64,000 nucleotides of DNA from Spirosoma foliorum (GTDB lineage: Bacteria > Bacteroidota > Bacteroidia > Cytophagales > Spirosomataceae). Location of the stretch: assembly GCF_014117325.1 (NCBI RefSeq), contig NZ_CP059732.1:3919001-3983000 (forward strand), read 5' to 3'. Under the pieces are notes generated by a model, which worked only from the letters and a program-made list of their open reading frames with translations, searched no databases and was not told the DNA's origin. This document shows positions 7,838 to 14,420 of the stretch, one piece after another (within the stretch, counting starts at the first letter, position 1; the number at the start of each line of letters is the position of its first letter). Both the position numbers and the translations under genes were made by a program.

Positions 7838-9007
7838 ATGCGAACCCCATTAAAGTTTAAGGATACGAGTCGATCACAGTTTTATCCAACAGTTCGAAAA
7901 CGAGTTGACGCCTATTTTACCGAGAGGTCTCTGTCGCCACATGCCAATGGCGCTATGTGGGCCAAGGCCAGTTTCTTTTTAGTTGGCTATACCGTACTCT
8001 ACGTCCTGATTATGTCGAACCAGTTTACCCTTTTGCCAATGCTGGGCATGGCCATTGTATTGGGTATGTTCGCTGCGTTCATTGGGTTCAATGTCTCCCA
8101 CGATGGTTTACACGGTGCATTTTCGGCTCACAGTTGGGTCAACCGGCTATTGGGTAACAGTTTTTATCTGTTGGGAGCCAATCCGTATATCTGGAAAATC
8201 ACACACAACGTTGTCCATCATACTTATACCAATATTCCCGGTCATGATGAAGATATTGACCTTGCTCCCGGCCTCGTACGGTTAGATCCCGGCGAAGAGC
8301 TTCAGCCCTGGCATCGTTACCAGCAGTGGTACACATTTCCATTGTACGCATTAGCGTCCTTATCCTGGGTGTTCCGGAAGGATTATGTAAAGTTCTTCAA
8401 GAGCCAGATTGGCCATCATGACAACTCAACACATCCCCGTAGCGAGTACATCAAGTTATTTGCGTCTAAAGCGATCTATTATTTCTTTTTTCTAGTACTG
8501 CCTTTTCTGGTACTTGATTTGGCCTGGTGGCAAATCCTTATTGGCTTTGTTCTGATGCACCTCGCCGAAGGCTTAGTATTAGGCCTTGTTTTTCAACTAG
8601 CTCACGCTGTTGAAGGTACTGATTTCCCCTTGCCAGATGAACACGGAGATATTCAAAATGCCTGGGCCATCCATCAGATGCATACAACGGCTAACTTCGC
8701 ACCCCGCAGTGCCATGGCTGCTTTTCTCTGCGGAGGGTTAAATCGACAGATTGAACACCATCTGTTCCCTAAGGTTTGCCATATCCATTACCCGGCCATT
8801 ACCAACATTGTCAAGAGTACAGCCCACGAGTTTGGACTCCCTTATATCGAAAATCAAAGCTTCGGTTCAGCCTTATCGTCACATTTCCGGCTTTTACAAA
8901 AACTGGGTCGTCAGCCCGACGCTGTAACCGTATCGGCAAAAGCACATTCGATGGCCCGCCAAAACCCAACGCCGACAGCGAAGCCTATTTTATCCAGTTC
9001 ACGATAG
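7838..9007 (+). CDS. Fatty acid desaturase (front-end type histidine boxes)
   Basis: A membrane di-iron desaturase of 389 residues that would introduce a double bond in an acyl chain. The three histidine boxes are visible: HDGLH (about residues 88-92), HNVVHH (about 123-128) and QIEHHLFP (about 305). The third box starts with Gln, as in front-end (delta-5/delta-6-like) and related desaturases. There is no fused cytochrome b5 domain. Hydrophobic pairs lie between boxes 1-2 and 2-3. The ATG at 7838 is chosen over a TTG that overlaps the HxlR stop. A cyclopropane-synthase-like gene follows 70 bp downstream. Confidence 0.92.
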   Translation: MRTPLKFKDTSRSQFYPTVRKRVDAYFTERSLSPHANGAMWAKASFFLVGYTVLYVLIMSNQFTLLPMLGMAIVLGMFAAFIGFNVSHDGLHGAFSAHSWVNRLLGNSFYLLGANPYIWKITHNVVHHTYTNIPGHDEDIDLAPGLVRLDPGEELQPWHRYQQWYTFPLYALASLSWVFRKDYVKFFKSQIGHHDNSTHPRSEYIKLFASKAIYYFFFLVLPFLVLDLAWWQILIGFVLMHLAEGLVLGLVFQLAHAVEGTDFPLPDEHGDIQNAWAIHQMHTTANFAPRSAMAAFLCGGLNRQIEHHLFPKVCHIHYPAITNIVKSTAHEFGLPYIENQSFGSALSSHFRLLQKLGRQPDAVTVSAKAHSMARQNPTPTAKPILSSSR

Positions 9008-9076
9008 GCCCATTCCAACAGTGTTGAATTACATCATTTCTTAACTCATCCTCTACTCCCATTTCCTCTCCGCTTT

Positions 9077-9979
9077 ATGGCCTCACAACAAGACCTTGAC
9101 TTCACGTACACGACCATTGATAAGATTTTTCGCCTAAGCGTAGGGGAAACCGGCGATTATAGCGGGGCTATGTATAACGGAGATTTCTCTTTGACGCTGG
9201 AAGAGGCACAGCGTCAGAAACATGCCTTTATTGCCGATAGCCTGCGTGTTGGCAAAGGAACACGTATCCTCGACATGGGTTGCGGATGGGGGCCCTTTCT
9301 GACCTTCGTTAAAGGGCGTGGGGCCAATGGTCGTGGGGTGACCCTTTCTAAAGGACAAGCCGAAGCCTGTCGGGCAAATGGTCTGGAGGTTGAGATTAAA
9401 GATTGCCGACTGATTACCCCCGCCGATTATGGCACGTTCGATGCGGTTAGCTGCATTGGTGGTATGGAACATTTCTGTTCGGTGGAGCAATATCAGGCAG
9501 GTCAGCAGGATCAGGTATATGCCGATTTCTTTACCAAACTCAATGATCTGCTACCTGTGGGCGGTCGTTTCTACATGCAGACCATGGTGTTCGGTAAAAA
9601 TATGATTCCATTTGAGGAAATCAGCCTGGATGCCCCTAAAGACTCTCCTTCCTACGCGTTGGCACTCATGATTGCTCAATTCCCAGGTTCGTGGCTCCCC
9701 TATGGTCCTGAGCAGGTAATTCGCAATGCCAAGCCGTATTTTAAGCTCGTATCGCAAAGTAGTGGTCGACTGGATTATATCGAAACCATTGGCCAGTGGC
9801 GCAAACGGTTCCGGGCGTTCAACTTACAGAAGTACTTTTTGTATGCTTCGCTGTTGCCTAAATTATTGACGAATAAGCCTTTCCAGGACCTGATTGCTGT
9901 ATTCAGAGTAAGCCCCAATCGGGTTTGTTTTCAGAATGAGACTATGGAGCACTACCGCCTAGTGTTCGAAAAAGTGTAA
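9077..9979 (+). CDS. Cyclopropane-fatty-acyl-phospholipid synthase-like methyltransferase
   Basis: A 300-residue SAM-dependent methyltransferase. Motif I is ILDMGCGWGPFL (about residues 74-85), preceded by YSGAMYNGDFSLTLEEAQRQK, which resembles the substrate-entry segment of cyclopropane/mycolic acid synthases (YSCAYF...LEEAQ). FDAVSCIGGMEHF is the post-motif with the family EH pair, and the C-terminal FRAFNLQKYFLYASLL is lipid-enzyme like. It lacks the N-terminal domain of E. coli Cfa. Together with the desaturase next to it, it may methylate or cyclopropanate unsaturated chains in the membrane. A role on another hydrophobic substrate cannot be excluded. Confidence 0.82.
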   Translation: MASQQDLDFTYTTIDKIFRLSVGETGDYSGAMYNGDFSLTLEEAQRQKHAFIADSLRVGKGTRILDMGCGWGPFLTFVKGRGANGRGVTLSKGQAEACRANGLEVEIKDCRLITPADYGTFDAVSCIGGMEHFCSVEQYQAGQQDQVYADFFTKLNDLLPVGGRFYMQTMVFGKNMIPFEEISLDAPKDSPSYALALMIAQFPGSWLPYGPEQVIRNAKPYFKLVSQSSGRLDYIETIGQWRKRFRAFNLQKYFLYASLLPKLLTNKPFQDLIAVFRVSPNRVCFQNETMEHYRLVFEKV

Positions 9980-10001
9980 TCAGGAAAGATTATACAGCAC
10001 T

Positions 10002-10093
10002 TTTGTCCATAGAAGCACGGGAAACACAAAGAATTAAAAATTTCATTTTCAGAATTTTACACCTTTGTGCTCGCTGTACCTCTGTGGACAAAT
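10002..10093. repeat. Inverted repeat with 30-nt arms
   Basis: The left arm starts TTTGTCCATAGAAGCACGGG and the right arm ends CTCTGTGGACAAA. ACACAAAG and CTTTGTG also pair inside, around a loop of AT-rich sequence (AATTTCATTTTC). It sits between the methyltransferase and transglutaminase genes and resembles the other gap-filling hairpins of the window. Confidence 0.75.
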
Positions 10094-10117
10094 TCATTAT
10101 ACTAGCCCTTCATCACT

Positions 10118-11005
10118 ATGGCCGTTCGCGTCGCTATTCATCACCATACTCAATACGACTACGATCGGGCGGTTTTTCTGTCTCCTCATTTTATCCGGCT
10201 TAAACCGGCAGCCCACTGTCCGGCTATTATTGAATCCTATTCACTAACGATTCGCCCAACGAACCACACACTTCACTGGCAACAAGACCCCTTTGGCAAT
10301 TTCATCGCCCGGGTCGACTTCTGGGAGTCAATGCAATTGATGTCCATTGATGTGGAGATTGTGGCTACGTTAGCACCAGTCAACCCCTTCGATTTTTTTC
10401 TGGATACCTACGCTAATTCGTTCCCATTTGTGTATGAGGATCAGCTAAAAAAAGACCTTATCCCCTACCTGGAGACCGAAGAGCAAGGCCCTTATTTAAG
10501 CCAATGGCTGCAGAAGATTGATCGATCAAAACAGAATACGATCGATTTTTTGATTAATCTGAACAAGCAGGTTAACCAGGATATAGCCTATAGTATCCGC
10601 ATGGAGCCGGGTGTACAAACACCCGACGAAACCTTAAAATTAGCCATAGGTTCCTGTCGGGATTCAGGTTGGTTATTGGTACAAATTCTGCGGAATCTGG
10701 GTTTGGCGGCTCGTTTTGTCTCAGGCTATTTAGCTCAGGTGGGCCTCGAAAAAACGAAGGAAGCCAATTCCGATAATCCTGAAGAACGCAATTTGCTTGC
10801 CTTACATGCCTGGGCAGAAGTATATATTCCTGGTGCAGGCTGGATTGGCCTTGATCCCACGTCGGGGATGCTGGCTACTGAGGGCCACATTCCATTGGCT
10901 TGTACCTCGAACCCAGCCAGCGCAGCACCACTAACAGGTACGGCGGGTCTTGCAGAAACAGTGCTTACCTACACCAATACATTGACGCGTTTACCTGACG
11001 AATAA
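10118..11005 (+). CDS. Transglutaminase-like superfamily protein
   Basis: A 295-residue protein with the bacterial transglutaminase N-terminal beta domain (HHHTQYDYDRAVFLSPHFIRL, residues 8-28) and a transglutaminase/protease-like core. The catalytic triad is in place: Cys180 in AIGSCRDSGW, His230 in ALHAWAEVYI and Asp246 in GLDPTSG. No signal peptide is seen, so it is probably cytoplasmic. Bacterial members act as amidases or peptidases more often than as crosslinkers. It follows the lipid genes but is separated from them by a hairpin, so cotranscription is uncertain. In other genomes such genes sit next to alpha-E/circularly permuted ATP-grasp genes, which are not present here. Confidence 0.9.
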   Translation: MAVRVAIHHHTQYDYDRAVFLSPHFIRLKPAAHCPAIIESYSLTIRPTNHTLHWQQDPFGNFIARVDFWESMQLMSIDVEIVATLAPVNPFDFFLDTYANSFPFVYEDQLKKDLIPYLETEEQGPYLSQWLQKIDRSKQNTIDFLINLNKQVNQDIAYSIRMEPGVQTPDETLKLAIGSCRDSGWLLVQILRNLGLAARFVSGYLAQVGLEKTKEANSDNPEERNLLALHAWAEVYIPGAGWIGLDPTSGMLATEGHIPLACTSNPASAAPLTGTAGLAETVLTYTNTLTRLPDE

Positions 11006-11327
11006 CCGACGTAAAAATAAGTATTTCAACTATTTACAATCTTTTCGTCGAAAAACGTGTTGAACTAGAATAACCCTTGTTGTGCACTTGCTTACGGGCA
11101 GTAAAATGCCAATGATAATGGACGATTACGCCAATGCAAGTAGAAACAAGGTACGCAACTCGTCGCGATTAGCACTTCTCTCCTCCATCTTGGGGCCTCA
11201 CCAGCCACTAACCACTTCGCTAACTAATTTCAGGTACGCCAGCGTACATTGCTATGACCAGCATGAATCAGCCTTTTAGAGTCATTACCCGTCAAATCCC
11301 TATTTTAAAACGTAAAAAATAAGCCCC
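11006..11327. other. Non-coding 322-bp region
   Basis: No gene can be supported. A 65-codon frame at 11082-11279 has no motif and no start context. No strong hairpin is seen. Confidence 0.55.
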
Positions 11328-11513
11328 ATGAGTCATCCGCCAAAGTTAACAGCCCAGGAACGTCAGCGCGCGGCTCATCAGCTAGCCGAAGCCAGTAAGA
11401 AGCCTTACATTGCCAAAGGCACCACCCGAACTATCTTATTTTTAACCGAAGAGCAAGCAGCCAAACGATCTGATCTGATTCCACAATTTGGGCGATTGCC
11501 TTTAGGAAGTTAA
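11328..11513 (+). CDS. Small protein of unknown function (61 aa)
   Basis: A short hydrophilic, basic N-terminal helix (LTAQERQRAAHQLAEASKK) is followed by YIAKGTTRTILFLTEEQAAKRSDLIPQFG. An A-rich leader precedes the ATG, and codon use is similar to its neighbours. The next small gene starts 17 bp after its stop. The composition looks like a real protein, and no family is recognised. It could be a small regulator or partner of the 77-residue protein that follows. Confidence 0.5.
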   Translation: MSHPPKLTAQERQRAAHQLAEASKKPYIAKGTTRTILFLTEEQAAKRSDLIPQFGRLPLGS

Positions 11514-11530
11514 GGATTCGATATACAGCT

Positions 11531-11764
11531 ATGCGGCTACCCAAGCCTTTCATGACAATTATCTTTAATTACCTTTTTACCCAAATCGGCGATGGCTTTA
11601 TAACCCGCGTTCCGATCCGTATTCAGCGGGGAGCATTACTGAAGAAAGGCATCAATCTGGATGCACTTAATTTAAATGGCATTGACCTTCATCAATGGGT
11701 AGGCAAAAGCTTAGAGGTTGATATTCAAGAAGGAATCCATACGATTAATGGTTTGGCAGATTAA
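11531..11764 (+). CDS. Small protein of unknown function (77 aa)
   Basis: A predicted 77-residue protein; an internal ATG at 11552 would give 70 residues. The pattern FITRVPIRIQRGALLKKGINLD then LDALNLNGIDLHQWVGKSLEVDIQEGIHTINGL suggests a small beta-rich domain. It has no signal peptide. It closely follows the 61-residue gene on the same strand, so the two may form a transcription unit. Function unknown. Confidence 0.45.
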   Translation: MRLPKPFMTIIFNYLFTQIGDGFITRVPIRIQRGALLKKGINLDALNLNGIDLHQWVGKSLEVDIQEGIHTINGLAD

Positions 11765-11845
11765 TAAATTGTTGAGAAGATCATTTCCTGTTCACTCTAC
11801 CTTATACAATACACGCTTACATAACCCTGCTTAAAGCAGCAAAAA

Positions 11846-11998
11846 ATGATACAGAAATTAATTGTTCAACTCGTCAGAATGGTCCAGCAAATTGGTTGGG
11901 GTACGCTATCCGACCGGACGTTTCGCCCGGTAATTGTTCAGTCTCAACGGCCGGATAAGTCAATCAGAACAGGGCTTATGCACGATAGGCACAGATAA
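11846..11998 (+). CDS. Possible 50-aa protein in an otherwise empty 350-bp gap
   Basis: Between 11765 and 12114 the only candidate is a 50-codon frame beginning MIQKLIVQLVRMVQQIGWG, an amphipathic helix. The preceding sequence is A-rich (CAGCAAAAA). The remainder up to 12114 shows no gene or hairpin. The low GC leader and helix-rich start are mildly supportive, but it may be a remnant. Confidence 0.25.
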   Translation: MIQKLIVQLVRMVQQIGWGTLSDRTFRPVIVQSQRPDKSIRTGLMHDRHR

Positions 11999-12114
11999 AA
12001 GTCAACTCTTTTGCCAAGGTTTTGCAAAAAGCCGTGCTATCGCAACGGCGCACCGTGGTTTATCCCAATATCATGTAAGAACCGTGGCCGGCTTTTACAA
12101 AACCCAGTCGAGTT

Positions 12115-12585
12115 ATGTTATACACCGCCGATCAGATTAAGCAGCGTTTAAATCGAGTACACCAGTTGTTAAAGTCTCCCCTGTTTGACCCAAAATCACT
12201 TGACGATAGCTTCTGGAAAGTAGCCTTCGCCGAGCTAATTATGGTCAGCGATGAATTATTGAGTCAATCGTCGGAGCTAGGGCACCGCATTGATTTTTAC
12301 GAGGGTGTTGGCGTTACGGGCAAGATCCAGGATATCACCTCACTAGTCGAATGGATGCGGGGGCGCTTGCCTAAGTCAGTTGACGATTTAGCAAGTCAAT
12401 TGACTACCCAACGCTTAAATCGCTATTTTGATCGGGGAACAGGCTACTTCGCCAATGGTTATTTTTTCACCGGCGAATTCGATGGCGAACTTGCCTTTTA
12501 CATTGATGATCAGCGAATTTATTTAAATCGCCAATTGGGCCGCGCTATCGAGGAAGCTGAGCCATTTTTAATACACCTTAATTAA
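12115..12585 (+). CDS. Unknown protein, 156 aa
   Basis: A soluble protein without signal peptide. The first 70 residues are helical (LYTADQIKQRLNRVHQLL, then WKVAFAELIMVSDELLSQ), and the second half has an aromatic, glycine-rich segment (YFDRGTGYFANGYFFTGEF) followed by beta strands (LAFYIDDQRIYL). I do not recognise the family. The reading frame ends two bases before a bidirectional terminator shared with tig. The length, composition and clean boundary argue for a real gene. Confidence 0.6.
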   Translation: MLYTADQIKQRLNRVHQLLKSPLFDPKSLDDSFWKVAFAELIMVSDELLSQSSELGHRIDFYEGVGVTGKIQDITSLVEWMRGRLPKSVDDLASQLTTQRLNRYFDRGTGYFANGYFFTGEFDGELAFYIDDQRIYLNRQLGRAIEEAEPFLIHLN

Positions 12586-12586
12586 A

Positions 12587-12625
12587 ACAAAACGGCCCGA
12601 TCTAAAATAGATCGGGCCGTTTTGT
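12587..12625. terminator. Bidirectional terminator between the 156-aa gene and tig
   Basis: A perfect 18-bp stem, ACAAAACGGCCCGATCTA and its complement with a 3-nt loop, is flanked by A and T runs on both sides. It serves convergent genes. Confidence 0.92.
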
Positions 12626-12642
12626 TAAGTGCAGGAAATCGA

Positions 12643-13992
12643 TTAACGATTTTCTACCAGTGCTTTGAACTCATCAACTGTAATATCCTGCGAGGCAGTT
12701 GTCAGTTGAGTTTTAGCATAGCCAATTACTTTATCATCAAACACCCGGTTAAAGGTGCTGGTGTAATTCTGACCATTGTTCTTTTCATCCATGAGGTAGT
12801 TACGGGCAATGCGGTCGATGGTTTTGTTCATCTCCTCATCTTCGCTACCGGCAAAACCAAACTGCTCACGCACCATCTGACGAGTTGCATTCAATACTTC
12901 TTCGAAGTCAACTTTAATGTCAGCTTTATCAGCAATTTTATTTTTGATGAGCTGCAATTTAACCGACTTCGTGAAGTCGTCGTATTGCTCGTCAATTTGC
13001 TCTGGTGTAAACTTACCCTCGTTTACTTCCATCAACCAGTTTTTCAAAAACTCGTCGGGCAGTAAAATCGGGGTGTTGTCAATCAGCATTTTCTCAATGT
13101 CCAACCGCAACAGTTGCTCCGACTCACGGCCGTAGTTGCTCTTAATAATCTCAGCTACTTTCGTCCGGAACTGCTCTTCATTTTCAACAGCACCTACGCC
13201 AAGTACTTTATCAAAGAACTCCTGATTCAGGGCAGCAGGCTCGTGGCGGGTAATATCGTCAATTTCAAAGGTGAACTCACCGGTCAGATCAGCGGCTTCT
13301 TCTTTTTTCACGCCGGTAGCATTGGCACGAGCTTTTTCATCTGGGAATGCCTGTTCCAATACGAAGGTAACCACATCCCCTTTTTTCTTGCCAACAAACT
13401 GACCTTTAGCCTCTTCGGCCATCTGGTTCATTGGAAAAGCTGTTTTGGCTGTAAACTCGCCACCACTAATTTGCTTTAATTCGCCATAGATGGTGTCGCC
13501 TTCGCCAACTTCCTCGCCATGTGCGTGGGCATGAAAACGCTCCTGCAACTCGGCAATTGTTGTATCTACCTCTGCTTCACCAGCCTGAATTTCATACTGG
13601 TTTACAGTTGGCAGATCACTAAAATCAATATCAAATTCTGAAGCAAGGCCCAGTGTATAGCTAAATGCGAAATCGGTTTGGCTATCCCAATCGATCGCAT
13701 CGGCTGAATCACGATCTGGAACAGGGTCACCTACAACCTGCAGTTTGTTTTCGCGGATATAGTCACTAACGGTTTTACTCAGCATCGCGTTGATCTCATC
13801 GACCAAAATGCTTTTACCGTACATTTTCTGAACCAGCGAAGCCGGAACGTGGCCAGGACGGAAGCCCTTAAGCTGAACTTTACGGCCGTAATCTTTTAAC
13901 TTTTTATCTACTTCTGGCTTATAGTCAGCTGGGGTCAGGGTAATCTTCAGCGAAGCATTAGTGTCGCTTGCTTTTTCGAGCGTAATATCCAC
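12643..13992 (-). CDS. tig: Trigger factor chaperone
   Basis: Trigger factor binds ribosomal protein L23 at the peptide exit and shields nascent chains. The 449-residue protein has the ribosome-binding domain with the signature GFRPGHVP (residues 43-50), a PPIase-like middle region around 160-250 (EGDTIYGELKQI, GDVVTFVLEQAF) and a helical C-terminal domain rich in Glu and Lys. The PPIase core is divergent, as usual in Bacteroidota. The start MDITLEKA is the normal N-terminus. It lies downstream of tRNA-Leu on the same strand, with an octad-built hairpin between them. Confidence 0.95.
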   Translation of the reverse strand: MDITLEKASDTNASLKITLTPADYKPEVDKKLKDYGRKVQLKGFRPGHVPASLVQKMYGKSILVDEINAMLSKTVSDYIRENKLQVVGDPVPDRDSADAIDWDSQTDFAFSYTLGLASEFDIDFSDLPTVNQYEIQAGEAEVDTTIAELQERFHAHAHGEEVGEGDTIYGELKQISGGEFTAKTAFPMNQMAEEAKGQFVGKKKGDVVTFVLEQAFPDEKARANATGVKKEEAADLTGEFTFEIDDITRHEPAALNQEFFDKVLGVGAVENEEQFRTKVAEIIKSNYGRESEQLLRLDIEKMLIDNTPILLPDEFLKNWLMEVNEGKFTPEQIDEQYDDFTKSVKLQLIKNKIADKADIKVDFEEVLNATRQMVREQFGFAGSEDEEMNKTIDRIARNYLMDEKNNGQNYTSTFNRVFDDKVIGYAKTQLTTASQDITVDEFKALVENR

Positions 13993-14003
13993 GTTTGTGT
14001 CGG

Positions 14004-14093
14004 TTTAAAATGAAAGAGCGAAAGAGTGAAAAAGCGAAAGAGTGAATTGTTACAGACAACGCTCTTTCGCTCTTTCACTCTTTCGCTTTTAAA
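14004..14093. repeat. Octad-built inverted repeat between tRNA-Leu and tig
   Basis: Left arm units TGAAAGAG, CGAAAGAG, TGAAAAAG, CGAAAGAG start at 14011, 14019, 14027, 14035, exactly 8 nt apart. Right arm units CTCTTTCG, CTCTTTCA, CTCTTTCG start at 14062, 14070, 14078. Outer flanks TTTAAAA and TTTTAAA extend the stem. It could terminate the tRNA transcript or be its 3' processing boundary. Confidence 0.88.
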
Positions 14094-14098
14094 CTTTG

Positions 14099-14180
14099 TA
14101 CGGGCGGAGGGACTCGAACCCCCATGCCTTGCGGCACCAGATCCTAAGTCTGGCACGTCTACCAATTTCGCCACGCCCGC
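14099..14180 (-). tRNA. tRNA-Leu (anticodon TAG)
   Basis: On the minus strand the acceptor GCGGGCG pairs with CGCCCGT (one G-U), the D-arm contains TTGGTAGAC, the anticodon stem CCAGA/TCTGG encloses CTTAGGA (anticodon TAG), a variable arm TGCCGCAAGGCA marks a class II tRNA, and the T-arm is GGGGTTCGAGTCCCT. CCA is not encoded. Inverted repeats lie on both sides. Confidence 0.95.
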
Positions 14181-14192
14181 AGGTAGCCGTCA

Positions 14193-14263
14193 ATGAACAA
14201 TGTAGAATGAATAATGTAGTATGCGTAACCGCCCTTATTCATCATGCATCTTACATTATGCAT
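14193..14263. repeat. Heptad-built inverted repeat upstream of tRNA-Leu
   Basis: Five units starting with ATG (ATGAACA, ATGTAGA, ATGAATA, ATGTAGT, ATGCGTA) run from 14193 in 7-nt steps. Four units ending in CAT (TATTCAT, CATGCAT, CTTACAT, TATGCAT) run from 14236 to 14263. It lies between the candidate promoter and the tRNA 5' end, so it would be part of the tRNA precursor. Confidence 0.88.
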
Positions 14264-14276
14264 CGGTTTGGGACTG

Positions 14277-14307
14277 CAAAAGTACGAAAAGATTTTAACT
14301 CTCCAAG
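14277..14307 (-). promoter_or_regulatory. Candidate promoter for tRNA-Leu (and tig)
   Basis: On the minus strand CTTG (one mismatch to TTTG), a 19-nt spacer and TACTTTTG (TAnnTTTG) match the Bacteroidota sigma factor consensus. It is about 97 bp upstream of the mature tRNA, leaving the heptad hairpin in the leader. Confidence 0.6.
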
Positions 14308-14420
14308 AAAAATTACAGAAGGTTTTATTTTTAGCTAATCTTCGCTCATTTTTCGATTATTATTTTGTTATCTTGGTAGTAGAGTACAACTGAAGGGCAA
14401 GGCCCACCAAAGACACCCCT

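Noticed and set aside
11082..11279. 65-residue protein in the 11-kb gap
   Set aside because: Composition looks random and there is no start context or conserved motif.
12622..13065. 147-residue plus-strand protein over tig
   Set aside because: It is antisense to the trigger factor C-terminal domain and has no independent support.
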